Assembly (NCBI GenBank): GCA_024236195.1
Contig: JACKKZ010000003.1
Coordinates: forward strand, 1 to 64,000
From: Sphingomonadaceae bacterium
Lineage (GTDB): Bacteria; Pseudomonadota; Alphaproteobacteria; Sphingomonadales; Sphingomonadaceae
Reading direction: 5' to 3'
Length of the DNA stretch: 64,000 nucleotides
Shown: piece by piece, positions 25,261 to 35,045 of the stretch
Layout of the letters: each line of letters begins with the position of its first letter
Position numbering within the stretch: the stretch's first letter is position 1
Made by a program: the position numbers and the translations under genes
Notes under the pieces: generated by a model
What the model saw: only the letters and a program-made list of their open reading frames with translations
What the model was told of the DNA's origin: nothing
Database searches by the model: none

Positions 25261-27602
25261 TTACGCGCTGCGCATCTGCTCCAGACGGAAGATTTCGCGG
25301 GCTTCGGCGCTCGGCATCGGGCGGCCGAAGAAATAGCCCTGGATTTTCTTGCAGCCCAGCTTGCGGATCAACTCCAGCTGTTCTTCCGTCTCCACCCCTT
25401 CTGCGGTGGTGGACATTTCGAGGCTGTCAGCCATCGCCACGACGGCGCGGATAATCGCGAGGCTCTCAGCATTCTGCTTGGCCGCGCCTTCCACGAAGCT
25501 ACGGTCCACCTTGATGGTTGAGAAACGCAGCTTGCGCAGATAGCCGAGCGAAGAATAGCCGGTGCCGAAATCATCCAGCGCAACGGTGCAACCAAGCGCC
25601 ATCACCTGTTCCAGCGCAGCACGGGCAACAGAAGCATCACGCACGAAGATGCTTTCGGTAACCTCGATTTCCAGCCGCTTTGCATCCAGGCCGCTATTGG
25701 CCAGTGCACGAACCACGGTGGAAGGGAATTCAGGCTCGATCAGCTGTTCGCCTGAGACATTGACGGCAATGCGCACGTCATCCGGCCAATGCGTCGCTTC
25801 CTTGCAGGCCTGCTCCAGCACCCAGGAACCAATCGGCACGATCAGGCGGGTATCTTCTGCCAGCGGAATGAACTTGGCAGGACTTACAAAGCCGTGATCT
25901 TTGCTGTGCCAGCGCAGCAGTGCTTCGAAGCTGAGGACCTTTTCCGTATTCGCATCGACCACGGGCTGGAAATTCAACACCAGCTCGTTGTTCTGGATCG
26001 CGCGGCGCAGCGAGAATTCTAACTGGCGACGTTCTTCTGCCGAAGCGTGGAGCGAGGGTTCGTAAGTGCAATGTTCACCGCCGCCTTCGTCCTTGGCGCG
26101 GTATAGCGCAAGGTCGGCGTTTCGCAGTAACTCTTCCACCGTCTTGCCATCCCGCGGAGCAAGCGCGGAGCCAACGCTGGCACCAACATAGGCGTATGAT
26201 TATCGACATCATAGGGCTGCGACAGGGCGATCTATGATCTTGCGCGCAAACTTGTCGACATAGTGCTTGTCGCTGGCATCACAATCACGACCGCGAATTC
26301 ATCTCCGCCAGCCGACCGCAGGTCTCATTCTCGCTGGTAAGTTCCTTCAGCCGCTTGGACACCTGCGCCAGCAGCTGGTCACCTACGAGGTGGCCGAGCG
26401 AATCGTTCACTGCCTTGAAGCGATCAAGGTCGATCATCAGGAACGCACACCGCGAGCGCCATTGCTTTGCATAGCGCATCGCTTCACCCAGTGCTTCGTT
26501 GAGCATCAGGCGATTTGGCAGGCCCGTGAGCGTGTCATAGCGGGCAAGATAAGCGATCTTTCTGAAGATTCGCGTTGCTCGGTCACATCCGAACCGACCC
26601 CGCGGAAGCCGACATAGCTCCCTTGTCATCGAGCATCGGTGCCGGAAAGCTCCACCAGCGGCTCTGGTTACCGATTTCGACTTTCACGATCAGGTTGGAG
26701 AAATTCTCGCGGCGCTTCAGTCGCTCGGCAAGGTCGTGCAGGCTGGGTGCGAACTGGCCGCTTTCCCAGCTATCGCCAGCAATAAGCTGGATCATTGGCT
26801 TGCCTTCCGCCTCTTCCGGCGTGGTGCCGAGGGCAAAGGCAAAGCGCGGAGATACTGAACGGATGCGGCGTGCTGTATCAATCTGCCAAAGCCAGTCCGC
26901 CTCGTTTTCCTCGAACTCGCGCAGCAGCAGGGACACCACTTCGTCCTTCTCGGCCACACCGGCTTCAGCCAGCTTCGCAGCAAGATAGGTATGCGCGCTT
27001 TGCAGCGTGCCCCCCATGGCGATGGCGACAAAGGAAATCACGATCGGGACAAGCACAAGGTCACCGGTGAAAGCAAAACCGACTACTGCACCAATGCCGA
27101 CGGCGAGGCTGAATGCCATTGTGCCAACCGGCGCTGCAGATAGCAGCAGGGCTGAAGCTGCGACGAGCATGGAGACCACTGCCCACAAGGCGACCTGGCT
27201 GCCCGGCTCCATTTCGATGCCAAAGAAAACCAGCGAAACGCCCCAGATTGCCCCGGTGAGCGAGGATGCAAGGATGTGGTTGCGAAAATCCTCCAGCGTA
27301 ATGGCGTTGGCACTGACTGAAATGGAACGCTCAAACTTGGTGCTGACAGCCAGTGATGCAGCCAATGCCAGGCTCCACGCTGCCACAACGAATATATTCG
27401 TTTCCAGCAACGCAAGGCGGATCGCCATAAGCGCGGCGAGGCCATGCAGCACCAGCCGGGCGATCAACGTAGATTTTGGATAAGCGAATTGCAGGGCACG
27501 CAGGCGCGCCCATTCAGCGTCCGGTTTGACGCCCAGACCCAGGACTTCGCGCATCGAAAGACGCGCACCGCGCTGGGAAATATCTGCAGTATTTTCGCTC
27601 AC
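25261..27602 (-). pseudogene. Membrane PAS-GGDEF-EAL cyclic di-GMP protein, broken by several frameshifts
   Basis: Three fragments form one gene. The N-terminal part (27602-26583) has about six membrane segments and a PAS-like region (DWLWQIDTARRIRSVSPRF). The middle fragment (to 26285) has YDTLTGLPNRLMLNEAL, LMIDLDRFKAVNDSLGH, and GGDEF recoverable only after a frame change. The last (26139-25261) is a complete EAL domain with EALLRW, DDFGTGYSSLGYL and KVDRSFVEG, so phosphodiesterase residues are present. At least five single-base changes between 26165 and 26620 are needed to join them, for example AAAAG read as AAAG near 26563. Intact, it would both make and break cyclic di-GMP. Confidence 0.85.
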
Positions 27603-27702
27603 GGTCTAGCGAATTAACCGTGAAAAGTTATGGGGAGGTAAAGCCGCGCCTGTTTTTTGCGACTTTTCACTGATCCGGGTGGTTAACCCGATGTGGCATT
27701 TT

Positions 27703-28080
27703 TCAACCCTTTTGTTGACGGGCAGTATTGGCAGCATCCCAGTTGCGGCCATCAAAGGTCGGAATTTCGCCTTTTATCCCGTGCCCCTCATCCAGGCAGC
27801 GCATATTGATGCTCCAGCAATCCGGGTGCGAGCGCGGTTGGTAGAAGCTCTTGATGCCGCAAGTCCTGCAAAACAAGTGCTCCGCAGCGCCGGTCCCAAA
27901 GCGATAGGACGCCAGCGCCCCGGTACCTGATTCGAGCATGAAGTCTTCATGCGGAATTGCGAGGTGCAAATAACCGCTTTTGCTGCAGATCGAGCAATTG
28001 CAGTCCAGCATGTCCGGCTCGCCCTTGATCTCGGCGCTGAAACGCACCGCGCCGCAATGGCAACCGCCGGAAATCTTCAC
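27703..28080 (-). CDS. GFA family protein (glutathione-dependent formaldehyde-activating enzyme-like)
   Basis: The 125-residue protein has the GFA zinc cysteines: CHCG at 7-10, CNCSIC at 27-32, and CRTCG near 71-75. LHLAIPHEDF and YRFGTGAAEHLFC are also typical. Most GFA members have no proven activity; the family name comes from Paracoccus Gfa. The ATG overlaps the glmS stop by four bases, so it is the second gene of a glmS operon. Confidence 0.88.
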   Translation of the reverse strand: MKISGGCHCGAVRFSAEIKGEPDMLDCNCSICSKSGYLHLAIPHEDFMLESGTGALASYRFGTGAAEHLFCRTCGIKSFYQPRSHPDCWSINMRCLDEGHGIKGEIPTFDGRNWDAANTARQQKG

Positions 28081-29900
28081 TCCACCGTCACCGACTTGGC
28101 GAGGTTGCGTGGCTGGTCAACATCCGTGCCCTTCACTACAGCGACATGATAGGCCAGCAACTGCACCGGCACAGCATAGACCAGCGGAGCAATCAGCGGG
28201 TGGACCTTTGGCATTTCAACCACCGCAAGGCAGCCCTCGCCCGCCTCGGCCAGACCTTCTGCATCGGAAATCAGCACGATCCGGCCACCGCGCGCGCGCA
28301 CTTCCTGCATGTTCGACACGGTCTTTTCAAACAGCGGGCCGGATGGCGCCAGCACGACCACGGGCACCGTTTCGTCAATCAGCGCGATCGGGCCATGCTT
28401 CATTTCGCCAGAGGCATAGCCTTCGGCATGGATATAGCTGATTTCCTTCAGTTTTAATGCGCCTTCCAGCGCCAGCGGATAATCCTGACCGCGCCCCAGA
28501 TAGAGCACGTCTCGCGCCGGGGCGATGAGATGCGCCATGGCCGCGATTTCCTCGTCATGAGCGAGCGCCGCATTAAGCGCGGCTGGCGCTTCGATCAGGT
28601 GATCGACCACTTCGGCTTCCTCGCTGGCACTCATCCGCCCGCGCCGTACCGCCAGATGCGCCGCCAGCGCTGCCAGCACCGCCAGCTGGCAGGTAAAGGC
28701 CTTGGTGGATGCAACGCCGATTTCCGGCCCGGCATGCGTGGGCAGCAGCAGATCAGCCTCGCGCGCCATCGAACTGGTAGGGACATTGACCACCACCGCG
28801 ATCGTCTGCCCTTCGGCCTTGCAATGCCGCAGCGCAGCCAGCGTATCCGCCGTCTCTCCGCTTTGCGAGATGAACAGCGCCAGCCCGCCCGGCTCCAGCA
28901 CCGGTTCGCGATAGCGAAACTCGCTCGCCACATCGATATCCACCGGCAGGCGGGCAAATTGTTCGAACCAGTATTTGGCGACCATCCCGGCATAATAGCT
29001 GGTCCCGCACGCGACGATCGTCACCCGGTTGATGGCGGACAGGTCGAAATCGATCTGCGGCAAGGCGACCTTGCGTTCGAGCTGGCGAATATAGGAATGC
29101 AGCGTCTGGGCGACCACGGTGGGCTGCTCAAAAATCTCCTTCTGCATGAAATGGCGGTAATTGCCCTTTTCAATGGCTGCGGCTGATGCGCCGGAGGTGG
29201 TCACCTCGCGCTGCACCGGCTGATTGTCGCAATCATGGATGGGCGCACCGTCGCGCGTAACCACGACCCAGTCACCCTCGTCCAGATAGGCGATCTTCTG
29301 CGTAAGCGGGGCCAGTGCCAGCGCGTCCGAACCCAGATAAGTCTCCCCCTCGCCAAAGCCGACCACCAGCGGCGATCCCAGCCGCGCCCCGATCAGCATG
29401 CCGGGGTGGCTGCGAAAGGCGATGGCCAGCGCGAAGGCACCGCGCAACCGGGGCAGAACGATCTGCACCGCTTCCTCGGGAGATTTTCCGGCCTCCACCT
29501 GTTCGGACACCAGATGCGCCACCACTTCGCTGTCCGTTTCGCTTTCAAACACGCGCCCGCGCCCCTGCAACTCCTCGCGCAGGCTCTTGAAATTCTCGAT
29601 GATGCCGTTGTGGACCAGCGCTACCTCGCCTGTGGCATGCGGATGCGCGTTGTTCGCGGTGGGCGCCCCATGTGTGGCCCAGCGCGTATGCGCGATTCCG
29701 ACTGTGCCGGGTGCCGGATCGTCCTCCAGCACCCGGACCAGGTTGAGCAGCTTGCCTTCCGCACGCCGCCGTTCCAATCGCCCGTCATGCAACGTGCAGA
29801 TCCCGGCGCTGTCATAGCCGCGATATTCCATACGGCGCAGGCCATCGACCAGCCGTTCCGCGACTTCTTCCTTGCCAACAATGCCAATAATTCCGCACAT
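28077..29900 (-). CDS. glmS: Glutamine-fructose-6-phosphate aminotransferase (isomerizing)
   Basis: GlmS makes glucosamine-6-phosphate, the first step to UDP-GlcNAc for peptidoglycan and LPS. The 607-residue protein begins MCGIIGIVG with the nucleophile Cys (residue 2 before Met removal). The glutaminase domain continues with MEYRGYDSAGI, HTRWATHG and HNGIIENF. Two SIS domains follow (VACGTSYYAGMVAKY, ISQSGETADT). The end LAKSVTVE is canonical. Length is normal. No glmS ribozyme is expected in this group and none is visible upstream. Confidence 0.97.
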   Translation of the reverse strand: MCGIIGIVGKEEVAERLVDGLRRMEYRGYDSAGICTLHDGRLERRRAEGKLLNLVRVLEDDPAPGTVGIAHTRWATHGAPTANNAHPHATGEVALVHNGIIENFKSLREELQGRGRVFESETDSEVVAHLVSEQVEAGKSPEEAVQIVLPRLRGAFALAIAFRSHPGMLIGARLGSPLVVGFGEGETYLGSDALALAPLTQKIAYLDEGDWVVVTRDGAPIHDCDNQPVQREVTTSGASAAAIEKGNYRHFMQKEIFEQPTVVAQTLHSYIRQLERKVALPQIDFDLSAINRVTIVACGTSYYAGMVAKYWFEQFARLPVDIDVASEFRYREPVLEPGGLALFISQSGETADTLAALRHCKAEGQTIAVVVNVPTSSMAREADLLLPTHAGPEIGVASTKAFTCQLAVLAALAAHLAVRRGRMSASEEAEVVDHLIEAPAALNAALAHDEEIAAMAHLIAPARDVLYLGRGQDYPLALEGALKLKEISYIHAEGYASGEMKHGPIALIDETVPVVVLAPSGPLFEKTVSNMQEVRARGGRIVLISDAEGLAEAGEGCLAVVEMPKVHPLIAPLVYAVPVQLLAYHVAVVKGTDVDQPRNLAKSVTVE

Positions 29901-29921
29901 GCGTGGGGTTGCCCTTCGTTT

Positions 29922-30290
29922 CTAGCTGTAGGGTATCCTGATTCCCGGCATCTGTGCCGGAAAATCCTTTGTATTCCGTGTAACTAATATCGCGCCATGT
30001 TCCTGCGCCGTTGCAAGCACCAATGCGGCAGGTAGCGGGATCTCTGGCCGGTCATGCCGCAAAGTGGCGGCGCGGCGCGCAATTTCAGCGGAAATCTCGC
30101 GGCAGGCGAAATGGCCGAGGAAAGCTTCCGTCTCGTCCCTCGTTTCGGCCGGAGCGCCGGAAAGGACCTCCAGCCAGCTTACCCGGCTGATACACGGATG
30201 CTTCACCCGACGCAGCTCCGCCATGGCCCGGCGATCACCCGAAAGCGTATCGACCAATATGCCGGTGTCGAAGAAGGTGCCGCCGCTCAT
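29922..30290 (-). CDS. PIN domain toxin, VapC-like, with a substituted acidic residue
   Basis: The 122-residue PIN protein resembles VapC ribonucleases. Asp8 in FFDTGILVD, Glu41 in SWLEVLSG and Asp109 in VTRNTKDF are present. The third acidic residue, expected in a DALI-type motif, appears as Ala88 in LPAALVLATA. This could weaken metal binding and catalysis. The ATG overlaps the stop of the RHH antitoxin gene by four bases, the normal toxin-antitoxin arrangement. Confidence 0.85.
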   Translation of the reverse strand: MSGGTFFDTGILVDTLSGDRRAMAELRRVKHPCISRVSWLEVLSGAPAETRDETEAFLGHFACREISAEIARRAATLRHDRPEIPLPAALVLATAQEHGAILVTRNTKDFPAQMPGIRIPYS

Positions 30291-30526
30291 GCACCCTGCC
30301 CTTCATCCCAGCCAGCGCGGATATCCTGTTCGTAACGGTCACCCTCCGCGCCCTGTCCGTGCCGGGTCCACAGGCCGAAGCCAGCATCGAGCCAGTCGCG
30401 ATCCTTCGCTCGATAGGCAGTCACCGCTTCACGGAGCAAAGCAGCCCGCGAAACACCGCGCTCCGCCGACAAGCGGTCGAGCCACTGGATATCGTCATCG
30501 GGAAGGTCAGCGAGGATACGCGGCAT
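30287..30526 (-). CDS. Ribbon-helix-helix antitoxin (CopG/VapB-like)
   Basis: The 79-residue protein has an N-terminal ribbon-helix-helix domain: MPRILADLPDDDIQWLDRLS, then GVSRAALLREAVTAYRA. The C-terminal tail (GLWTRHGQGAEGDRYEQDIR) is the likely toxin-binding part. It should neutralise the PIN toxin and repress the operon. The ATG at 30526 lies seven bases from a perfect 9-bp inverted repeat, a strong operator candidate. Confidence 0.85.
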   Translation of the reverse strand: MPRILADLPDDDIQWLDRLSAERGVSRAALLREAVTAYRAKDRDWLDAGFGLWTRHGQGAEGDRYEQDIRAGWDEGQGA

Positions 30527-30532
30527 GCCACA

Positions 30533-30557
30533 ATTGATATCATCACCTGATATCAAT
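30533..30557 (-). promoter_or_regulatory. Likely operator of the toxin-antitoxin operon
   Basis: ATTGATATC (30533-30541) and GATATCAAT (30549-30557) form a perfect 9-bp inverted repeat with a 7-base spacer. Each arm contains the self-palindrome TGATATCA (30535-30542 and 30548-30555), centres 13 bases apart. Two such half sites are what a pair of RHH dimers would bind. The site ends seven bases before the antitoxin ATG. Confidence 0.75.
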
Positions 30558-30571
30558 GCAAGCGGATTTTC

Positions 30572-31573
30572 TCAGTCCGTCATGGCGGGTTCCTTCACCC
30601 GCCCTTCCCGCCACAGATAGAGGCCAGCAGCGACAATAATTGCCCCGCCCAGTGCTGATACGAGATCTGGCCGTTCGTCAAAGAATACCCAGCCAAGCGT
30701 TACTGCAACGATAAGCTGGACATAGGTCATTGGCGCAACCGTGGCCGCTCCGGCTTTCATGGTGCCCATATAGATCAGCCAATGCGCGCCGGTAGCGCTG
30801 CAAGCTACAATGGCGCAGCGGGCCAGGACGCTCCAATCCGGTGTTCCAACATGCAGGCTCTCAATGCCGCTAACATGTCCGATGGCCGTGGCCGCGACGA
30901 GCATGGGCGTCGCCGCTATCGCAATATAGGCTTGCATGGCCAGCGGGCTGGCCAGCCCTGCTGCAGCCCGGTTAGCCATGAACAGGATACTCATCCCCAA
31001 CGCGCAGCCAAGCGGCAGGAATGCAGGCCAGCCCAGTTCCGCCAGGTTCGGTCGCAGCACCAGCGCCACCCCGGCAAAGGCCGCCAGCGAGGCAATGAAG
31101 GTCGCCGGCTTTGCCTTTTCGCCCAGGAAGATCGGAGCCAGCAAGGCGGTGATCATGGGGCTAACAAAGGTGATGGTCGCCGTTTCTGCCAGTGGCATGA
31201 GGAAAATAGCGGAAAAGAACATGACAGTGGCCATTGTCACGGAAAGCCCACGCAGCAATTGCAGCCCGGGACGCGGCATGTGGAAAGCGCCCGGCCCTTG
31301 TCGTGCCAGCAGGATTGCGCTGAGCCCTGCAGCGCCCAATGCGTAGCGCAGTGTTGCAATGGCTGTGGGCGCCCACAGGCCAGCCATGCTCTTAATTACC
31401 GCATCGCCGCAGCTGAGCAGGATAAAGCCTGCCATGGTGTAGAGCAGGCCAGCGCGATCATTCTGTTGCAAGTCCGGCCCTCCCCAACTGCATGTCGGGA
31501 TGGCCGATAGTCCACCAGCATGCTCAATGCCAGCGGCTGTTTTCAATGTTAAGGATTGTTTCGTTTTAGCCAT
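30572..31573 (-). CDS. EamA/DMT superfamily permease
   Basis: The 333-residue protein has about ten membrane segments in two EamA halves: LLYTMAGFILLSCGDAVIKS, TLRYALGAAGLSAILLA, then AETATITFVSPMITALLAP closing the first half, and PMTYVQLIVAVTLGWVFFDE in the second. Such proteins export or import metabolites; the substrate is unknown. The ATG at 31573 gives a 40-residue soluble N-terminus; a start nearer the first membrane helix is possible. Confidence 0.85.
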   Translation of the reverse strand: MAKTKQSLTLKTAAGIEHAGGLSAIPTCSWGGPDLQQNDRAGLLYTMAGFILLSCGDAVIKSMAGLWAPTAIATLRYALGAAGLSAILLARQGPGAFHMPRPGLQLLRGLSVTMATVMFFSAIFLMPLAETATITFVSPMITALLAPIFLGEKAKPATFIASLAAFAGVALVLRPNLAELGWPAFLPLGCALGMSILFMANRAAAGLASPLAMQAYIAIAATPMLVAATAIGHVSGIESLHVGTPDWSVLARCAIVACSATGAHWLIYMGTMKAGAATVAPMTYVQLIVAVTLGWVFFDERPDLVSALGGAIIVAAGLYLWREGRVKEPAMTD

Positions 31574-31838
31574 TGCCCGGCCCGGCCTGCCAGTATGTTG
31601 ACAGTGACCGGACCGGGATAGCTGTCGAATCCCGCGGAAGGGGCAAGACGGGAGCGAACCGGGCTTTGCAAGGCCTTCCCAGCGGCGGGAGCGCCATCGC
31701 ATTGCTTGTCCATTCTCTAACCCCGGTCCTGCCAAGACATGCCTAACCACCATGGTTAGCGCCAGCTTTCCATCTATGCTTAAGATGAATTTAACGCGGG
31801 CAGTATAGGTCTGGAATCCGGGATAAACAGGGCCTGTT

Positions 31839-33380
31839 ATGAAGCAGCTGGCACAGCGAATTCTGGATCATCCGCTGCTGTTGCGCCTGCTGGCCGGCAG
31901 CGAATCTGCCTATGCAAATACCAACCGCATGCTGGCGCGTAATCCGCTATGGATGGCGACTGTCCTGTTCGTGTTTTCCCTGCAGGCTGCGTTGACCCTG
32001 TCCCATTGGCCCTGGCTGGATGAATGGCAGGCTCTACAAATCGCATTGCAGTCCCCCGACCAGGCAGCGCTGTTCGAAAACCTGTCATACGAGGGGCACC
32101 CCCCGCTATGGTATTGGCTGTTGCAAGGCATGGCCAAACTGGCTCCCACGATCTGGGTCTTGCCAGTCACAGCGCTGATCCTCGCATTCGTCACGCAGGC
32201 GCTAATCCTGTTCAAGGCCCCGTTTCAGCGGGCCGAGCGGCTGGCACTCGCCCTCACCGAATTCATCCTATTCGAATTCAATACGATATCCCGCAGCCTG
32301 ACACTGGGCATAATGCTGATCGTGCTGGCGGCAGTGCTGTGGCGCAACCGACTGGCATGGCTGCCCATTATCCTGCTGCCACTCTGCGATTTCCTGTTCG
32401 GCGTTATCAGCGGCATCTTCATGCTGTTGCGCTGGCGCAGACCCGGCTGGTCATGGGCCGGCTTTATCGTATGGTTGGCGAGCAGTGCCGTCGCTGCCTG
32501 CACGGTCATCCCTGCCCCTGACATGACACCTGCCATGGCCTCGCGCGGGCCATTGATGGAATTCGGGTCCTTCCTCGCCCGCAGTGGGACATTGTTCCTG
32601 CCGTTCCAGTTCGAGCTGTTTGAACCGGCTTGGAACGGCACCGCCTTTTTCGTTGTGGCACCGTTCTTCTGGATTGGCTTTTACTGGTTTGCATGGCGGC
32701 AATTCACCTCCTTACCGGCCTTGCGTTTGCTGCTGGCAGGCTTTGTCCTGCTTTGTGCCGGTTTCAGTGTCTTGGTCTATCCGCTCTCACCGCGCCACTT
32801 GATGCTGATTGCCATGCTACTAGTCAGTTTGGTGTGGATCGCCCAGCTTGACCATGGCCGCAAACCCGGTGCTGCCTTTCGTCTGTGGATCGGCGCAAAT
32901 GCACTGGCCGGTCTCGCCACGGCCCTGTTCGCTTTCCTCGTTCCCTTTGACACCGCCCATATCGCCGCCCGCGACCTTGACCGGATGGGACTGCTGGACG
33001 CTCGGTTGGTCGCATTCCCGCAGGATGATGCGCAGGGAATACCCGCCCTGACCGGGAGGTTGGTTGAACATCCGCGCAAGCCCTGCCTGCAGAGCTTCGT
33101 GCGGTGGGACATGCCGGTGCAATCCCGCGCTGAGGATGCTGTGAAGGCCAGCCTGAAGGAAATGGGCAAAGCCAAGGGGCGAAGCTACATCGTCACTAAC
33201 CTCGATCTTGACTACCTGCCGGCCTCAATTGCGAAGCAGGTGTATCGCAGCCCGCGCGGTTTTAACGGTCTGCGCTACCGGGTTTACCTCATTGCGACTG
33301 ACCACCCCCAAAAGCCCGCCCCCACCGAGCTGTGCATTCCCGGAATCAAGCAGATCCGCGCCCTTCCTGCAGTTGGCTGA
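31839..33380 (+). CDS. Polytopic membrane protein, GT-C/PMT-like glycosyltransferase fold (tentative)
   Basis: The 513-residue protein has around ten membrane segments and a soluble C-terminus of roughly 120 residues. After the first membrane helix comes WPWLDEWQALQIAL and then LSYEGHPPLWYWLLQG. An acidic pair in the first loop plus an HPP motif before the second helix recalls GT-C enzymes such as PMT/ArnT, which use polyprenyl-phosphate sugars. That assignment is inference from the motif pattern. No polysaccharide genes are adjacent. Confidence 0.6.
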   Translation: MKQLAQRILDHPLLLRLLAGSESAYANTNRMLARNPLWMATVLFVFSLQAALTLSHWPWLDEWQALQIALQSPDQAALFENLSYEGHPPLWYWLLQGMAKLAPTIWVLPVTALILAFVTQALILFKAPFQRAERLALALTEFILFEFNTISRSLTLGIMLIVLAAVLWRNRLAWLPIILLPLCDFLFGVISGIFMLLRWRRPGWSWAGFIVWLASSAVAACTVIPAPDMTPAMASRGPLMEFGSFLARSGTLFLPFQFELFEPAWNGTAFFVVAPFFWIGFYWFAWRQFTSLPALRLLLAGFVLLCAGFSVLVYPLSPRHLMLIAMLLVSLVWIAQLDHGRKPGAAFRLWIGANALAGLATALFAFLVPFDTAHIAARDLDRMGLLDARLVAFPQDDAQGIPALTGRLVEHPRKPCLQSFVRWDMPVQSRAEDAVKASLKEMGKAKGRSYIVTNLDLDYLPASIAKQVYRSPRGFNGLRYRVYLIATDHPQKPAPTELCIPGIKQIRALPAVG

Positions 33381-33501
33381 CCCGCAGCCAGCTTTAGGAA
33401 AAAATCAAGGTTTCCAGATTATTCACCATTCTTCGGAACAGCCGCTTCGGCAATGTCAGCCAAAGCGGGATAACAACTAAAGTTTGCCTGGAGGGCATGG
33501 A

Positions 33502-35028
33502 ATGAGCGCTTTTGGACGGAAAAACGGACCCGCTGGAATGGCGCCCGGTGCGCGCCCGTCCTTCGGTGTTGCCCGCCCGATGAAAGGCGGCGGTGCCGAA
33601 CCTGCGCGCAGCAAGGCACCTGGTGGTGACCAGTTCCCTCCCCTGCCCGGTGAAGGCGGCGGTCCGGATATCCCGTCCGATTCGAGCCAGCCGAACAAGG
33701 CCGACGCGATGACCCGCCTGGCGGATCGCGCCAACCAGGTCCATGAGCAGAAGGAAGTCGGCGGCTTCGAAGCCAGCGTCCACAAGATCAAGGAACAGGT
33801 GCTGCCGCGCCTGCTCGAACGCGTTGACCCGGAAGCAGCGGCTACGCTGAGCAAGGAAGAGCTGTCCGAGGAATTCCGCCCGATCATCATGGAAGTGCTG
33901 GCCGAACTGAAGGTCACGCTTAACCGGCGCGAGCAATTCGCGCTGGAAAAGGTGCTGATTGACGAATTGCTCGGCTTCGGTCCGCTGGAAGAACTGCTCA
34001 ACGATCCTGACGTATCCGATATCATGGTCAACGGGCCGGACCAGACCTACATTGAAAAGAAGGGCAAGCTGACCATTGCCCCGATCCGGTTCCGTGACGA
34101 ACAGCACCTGTTCCAGATCGCGCAGCGCATCGTCAACCAGGTCGGCCGCCGGGTCGACCAGACCACGCCGCTGGCTGACGCCCGCCTCAAGGATGGCAGC
34201 CGCGTCAACGTGATCGTGCCGCCGCTCAGCCTGCGCGGCACGGCCATCTCCATTCGTAAGTTCTCCGAAAAGCCGATCACGCTGGACATGCTCGAAGGCT
34301 TCGGCTCGATGAGCAAGAAGATGTGCACCGCGCTGAAGATTGCGGGCGCATGCCGGATGAACGTCGTCATCTCGGGCGGTACCGGTTCGGGCAAGACGAC
34401 CATGCTCAACGCCCTGTCGAAGATGATCGACCCGGGCGAGCGCGTGCTGACCATCGAAGACGCGGCCGAACTGCGGTTGCAGCAGCCGCACTGGCTGCCA
34501 CTGGAAACACGCCCGCCGAACCTTGAAGGCCAGGGCGCGATCACCATCGGCGACCTCGTCAAGAACGCCCTGCGTATGCGTCCTGACCGCATTATCCTGG
34601 GCGAAATTCGTGGCGCGGAATGTTTCGACCTTCTCGCCGCGATGAACACCGGCCACGACGGTTCGATGTGTACGCTGCACGCCAACAGCCCGCGCGAGTG
34701 CCTGGGTCGTATGGAAAACATGATCATGATGGGCGACATCAAGATTCCCAAGGAAGCCATCAGCCGCCAGATCGCGGAATCGGTGGATCTGATCGTGCAG
34801 GTCAAGCGCCTGCGCGACGGCTCGCGCCGCACCACCAACATCACCGAAGTGATCGGGATGGAAGGCGATGTGATCGTGACGCAGGAACTCTTCAATTTCG
34901 AATATCTGGACGAAAGCGAAGACGGCAAGATTCTTGGCGAATTCCGCTCGTCAGGCCTGCGCCCCTACACGCTGGAAAAGGCGCGCCAGTTCGGCTTCGA
35001 TCAGGCGTATCTGGAAGCCTGCCTTTAA
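33502..35028 (+). CDS. cpaF: CpaF family type II/IV secretion ATPase
   Basis: The 508-residue protein has a Pro/Gly-rich N-terminus (about 75 residues), then the CpaF/TadA core. This includes FGPLEELLNDPDVSDIMVNGPD, Walker A GGTGSGKTTMLNALS, EDAAELRLQQPHW with the Asp box, RPDRIILGEIRGAE (Walker B), and GHDGSMCTLHANSPRECL with the His box. It powers Flp/Tad pilus assembly. The ATG at 33502 follows GGAGG at 33490. The usual cpaE upstream and tadB/tadC downstream are not here; the next gene is convergent. Confidence 0.93.
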   Translation: MSAFGRKNGPAGMAPGARPSFGVARPMKGGGAEPARSKAPGGDQFPPLPGEGGGPDIPSDSSQPNKADAMTRLADRANQVHEQKEVGGFEASVHKIKEQVLPRLLERVDPEAAATLSKEELSEEFRPIIMEVLAELKVTLNRREQFALEKVLIDELLGFGPLEELLNDPDVSDIMVNGPDQTYIEKKGKLTIAPIRFRDEQHLFQIAQRIVNQVGRRVDQTTPLADARLKDGSRVNVIVPPLSLRGTAISIRKFSEKPITLDMLEGFGSMSKKMCTALKIAGACRMNVVISGGTGSGKTTMLNALSKMIDPGERVLTIEDAAELRLQQPHWLPLETRPPNLEGQGAITIGDLVKNALRMRPDRIILGEIRGAECFDLLAAMNTGHDGSMCTLHANSPRECLGRMENMIMMGDIKIPKEAISRQIAESVDLIVQVKRLRDGSRRTTNITEVIGMEGDVIVTQELFNFEYLDESEDGKILGEFRSSGLRPYTLEKARQFGFDQAYLEACL

Positions 35029-35045
35029 GGCGGGCTTCCGCAACC

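Noticed and set aside
29901..29921. glmS ribozyme
   Set aside because: The upstream gap is too short and the class is a Gram-positive feature.
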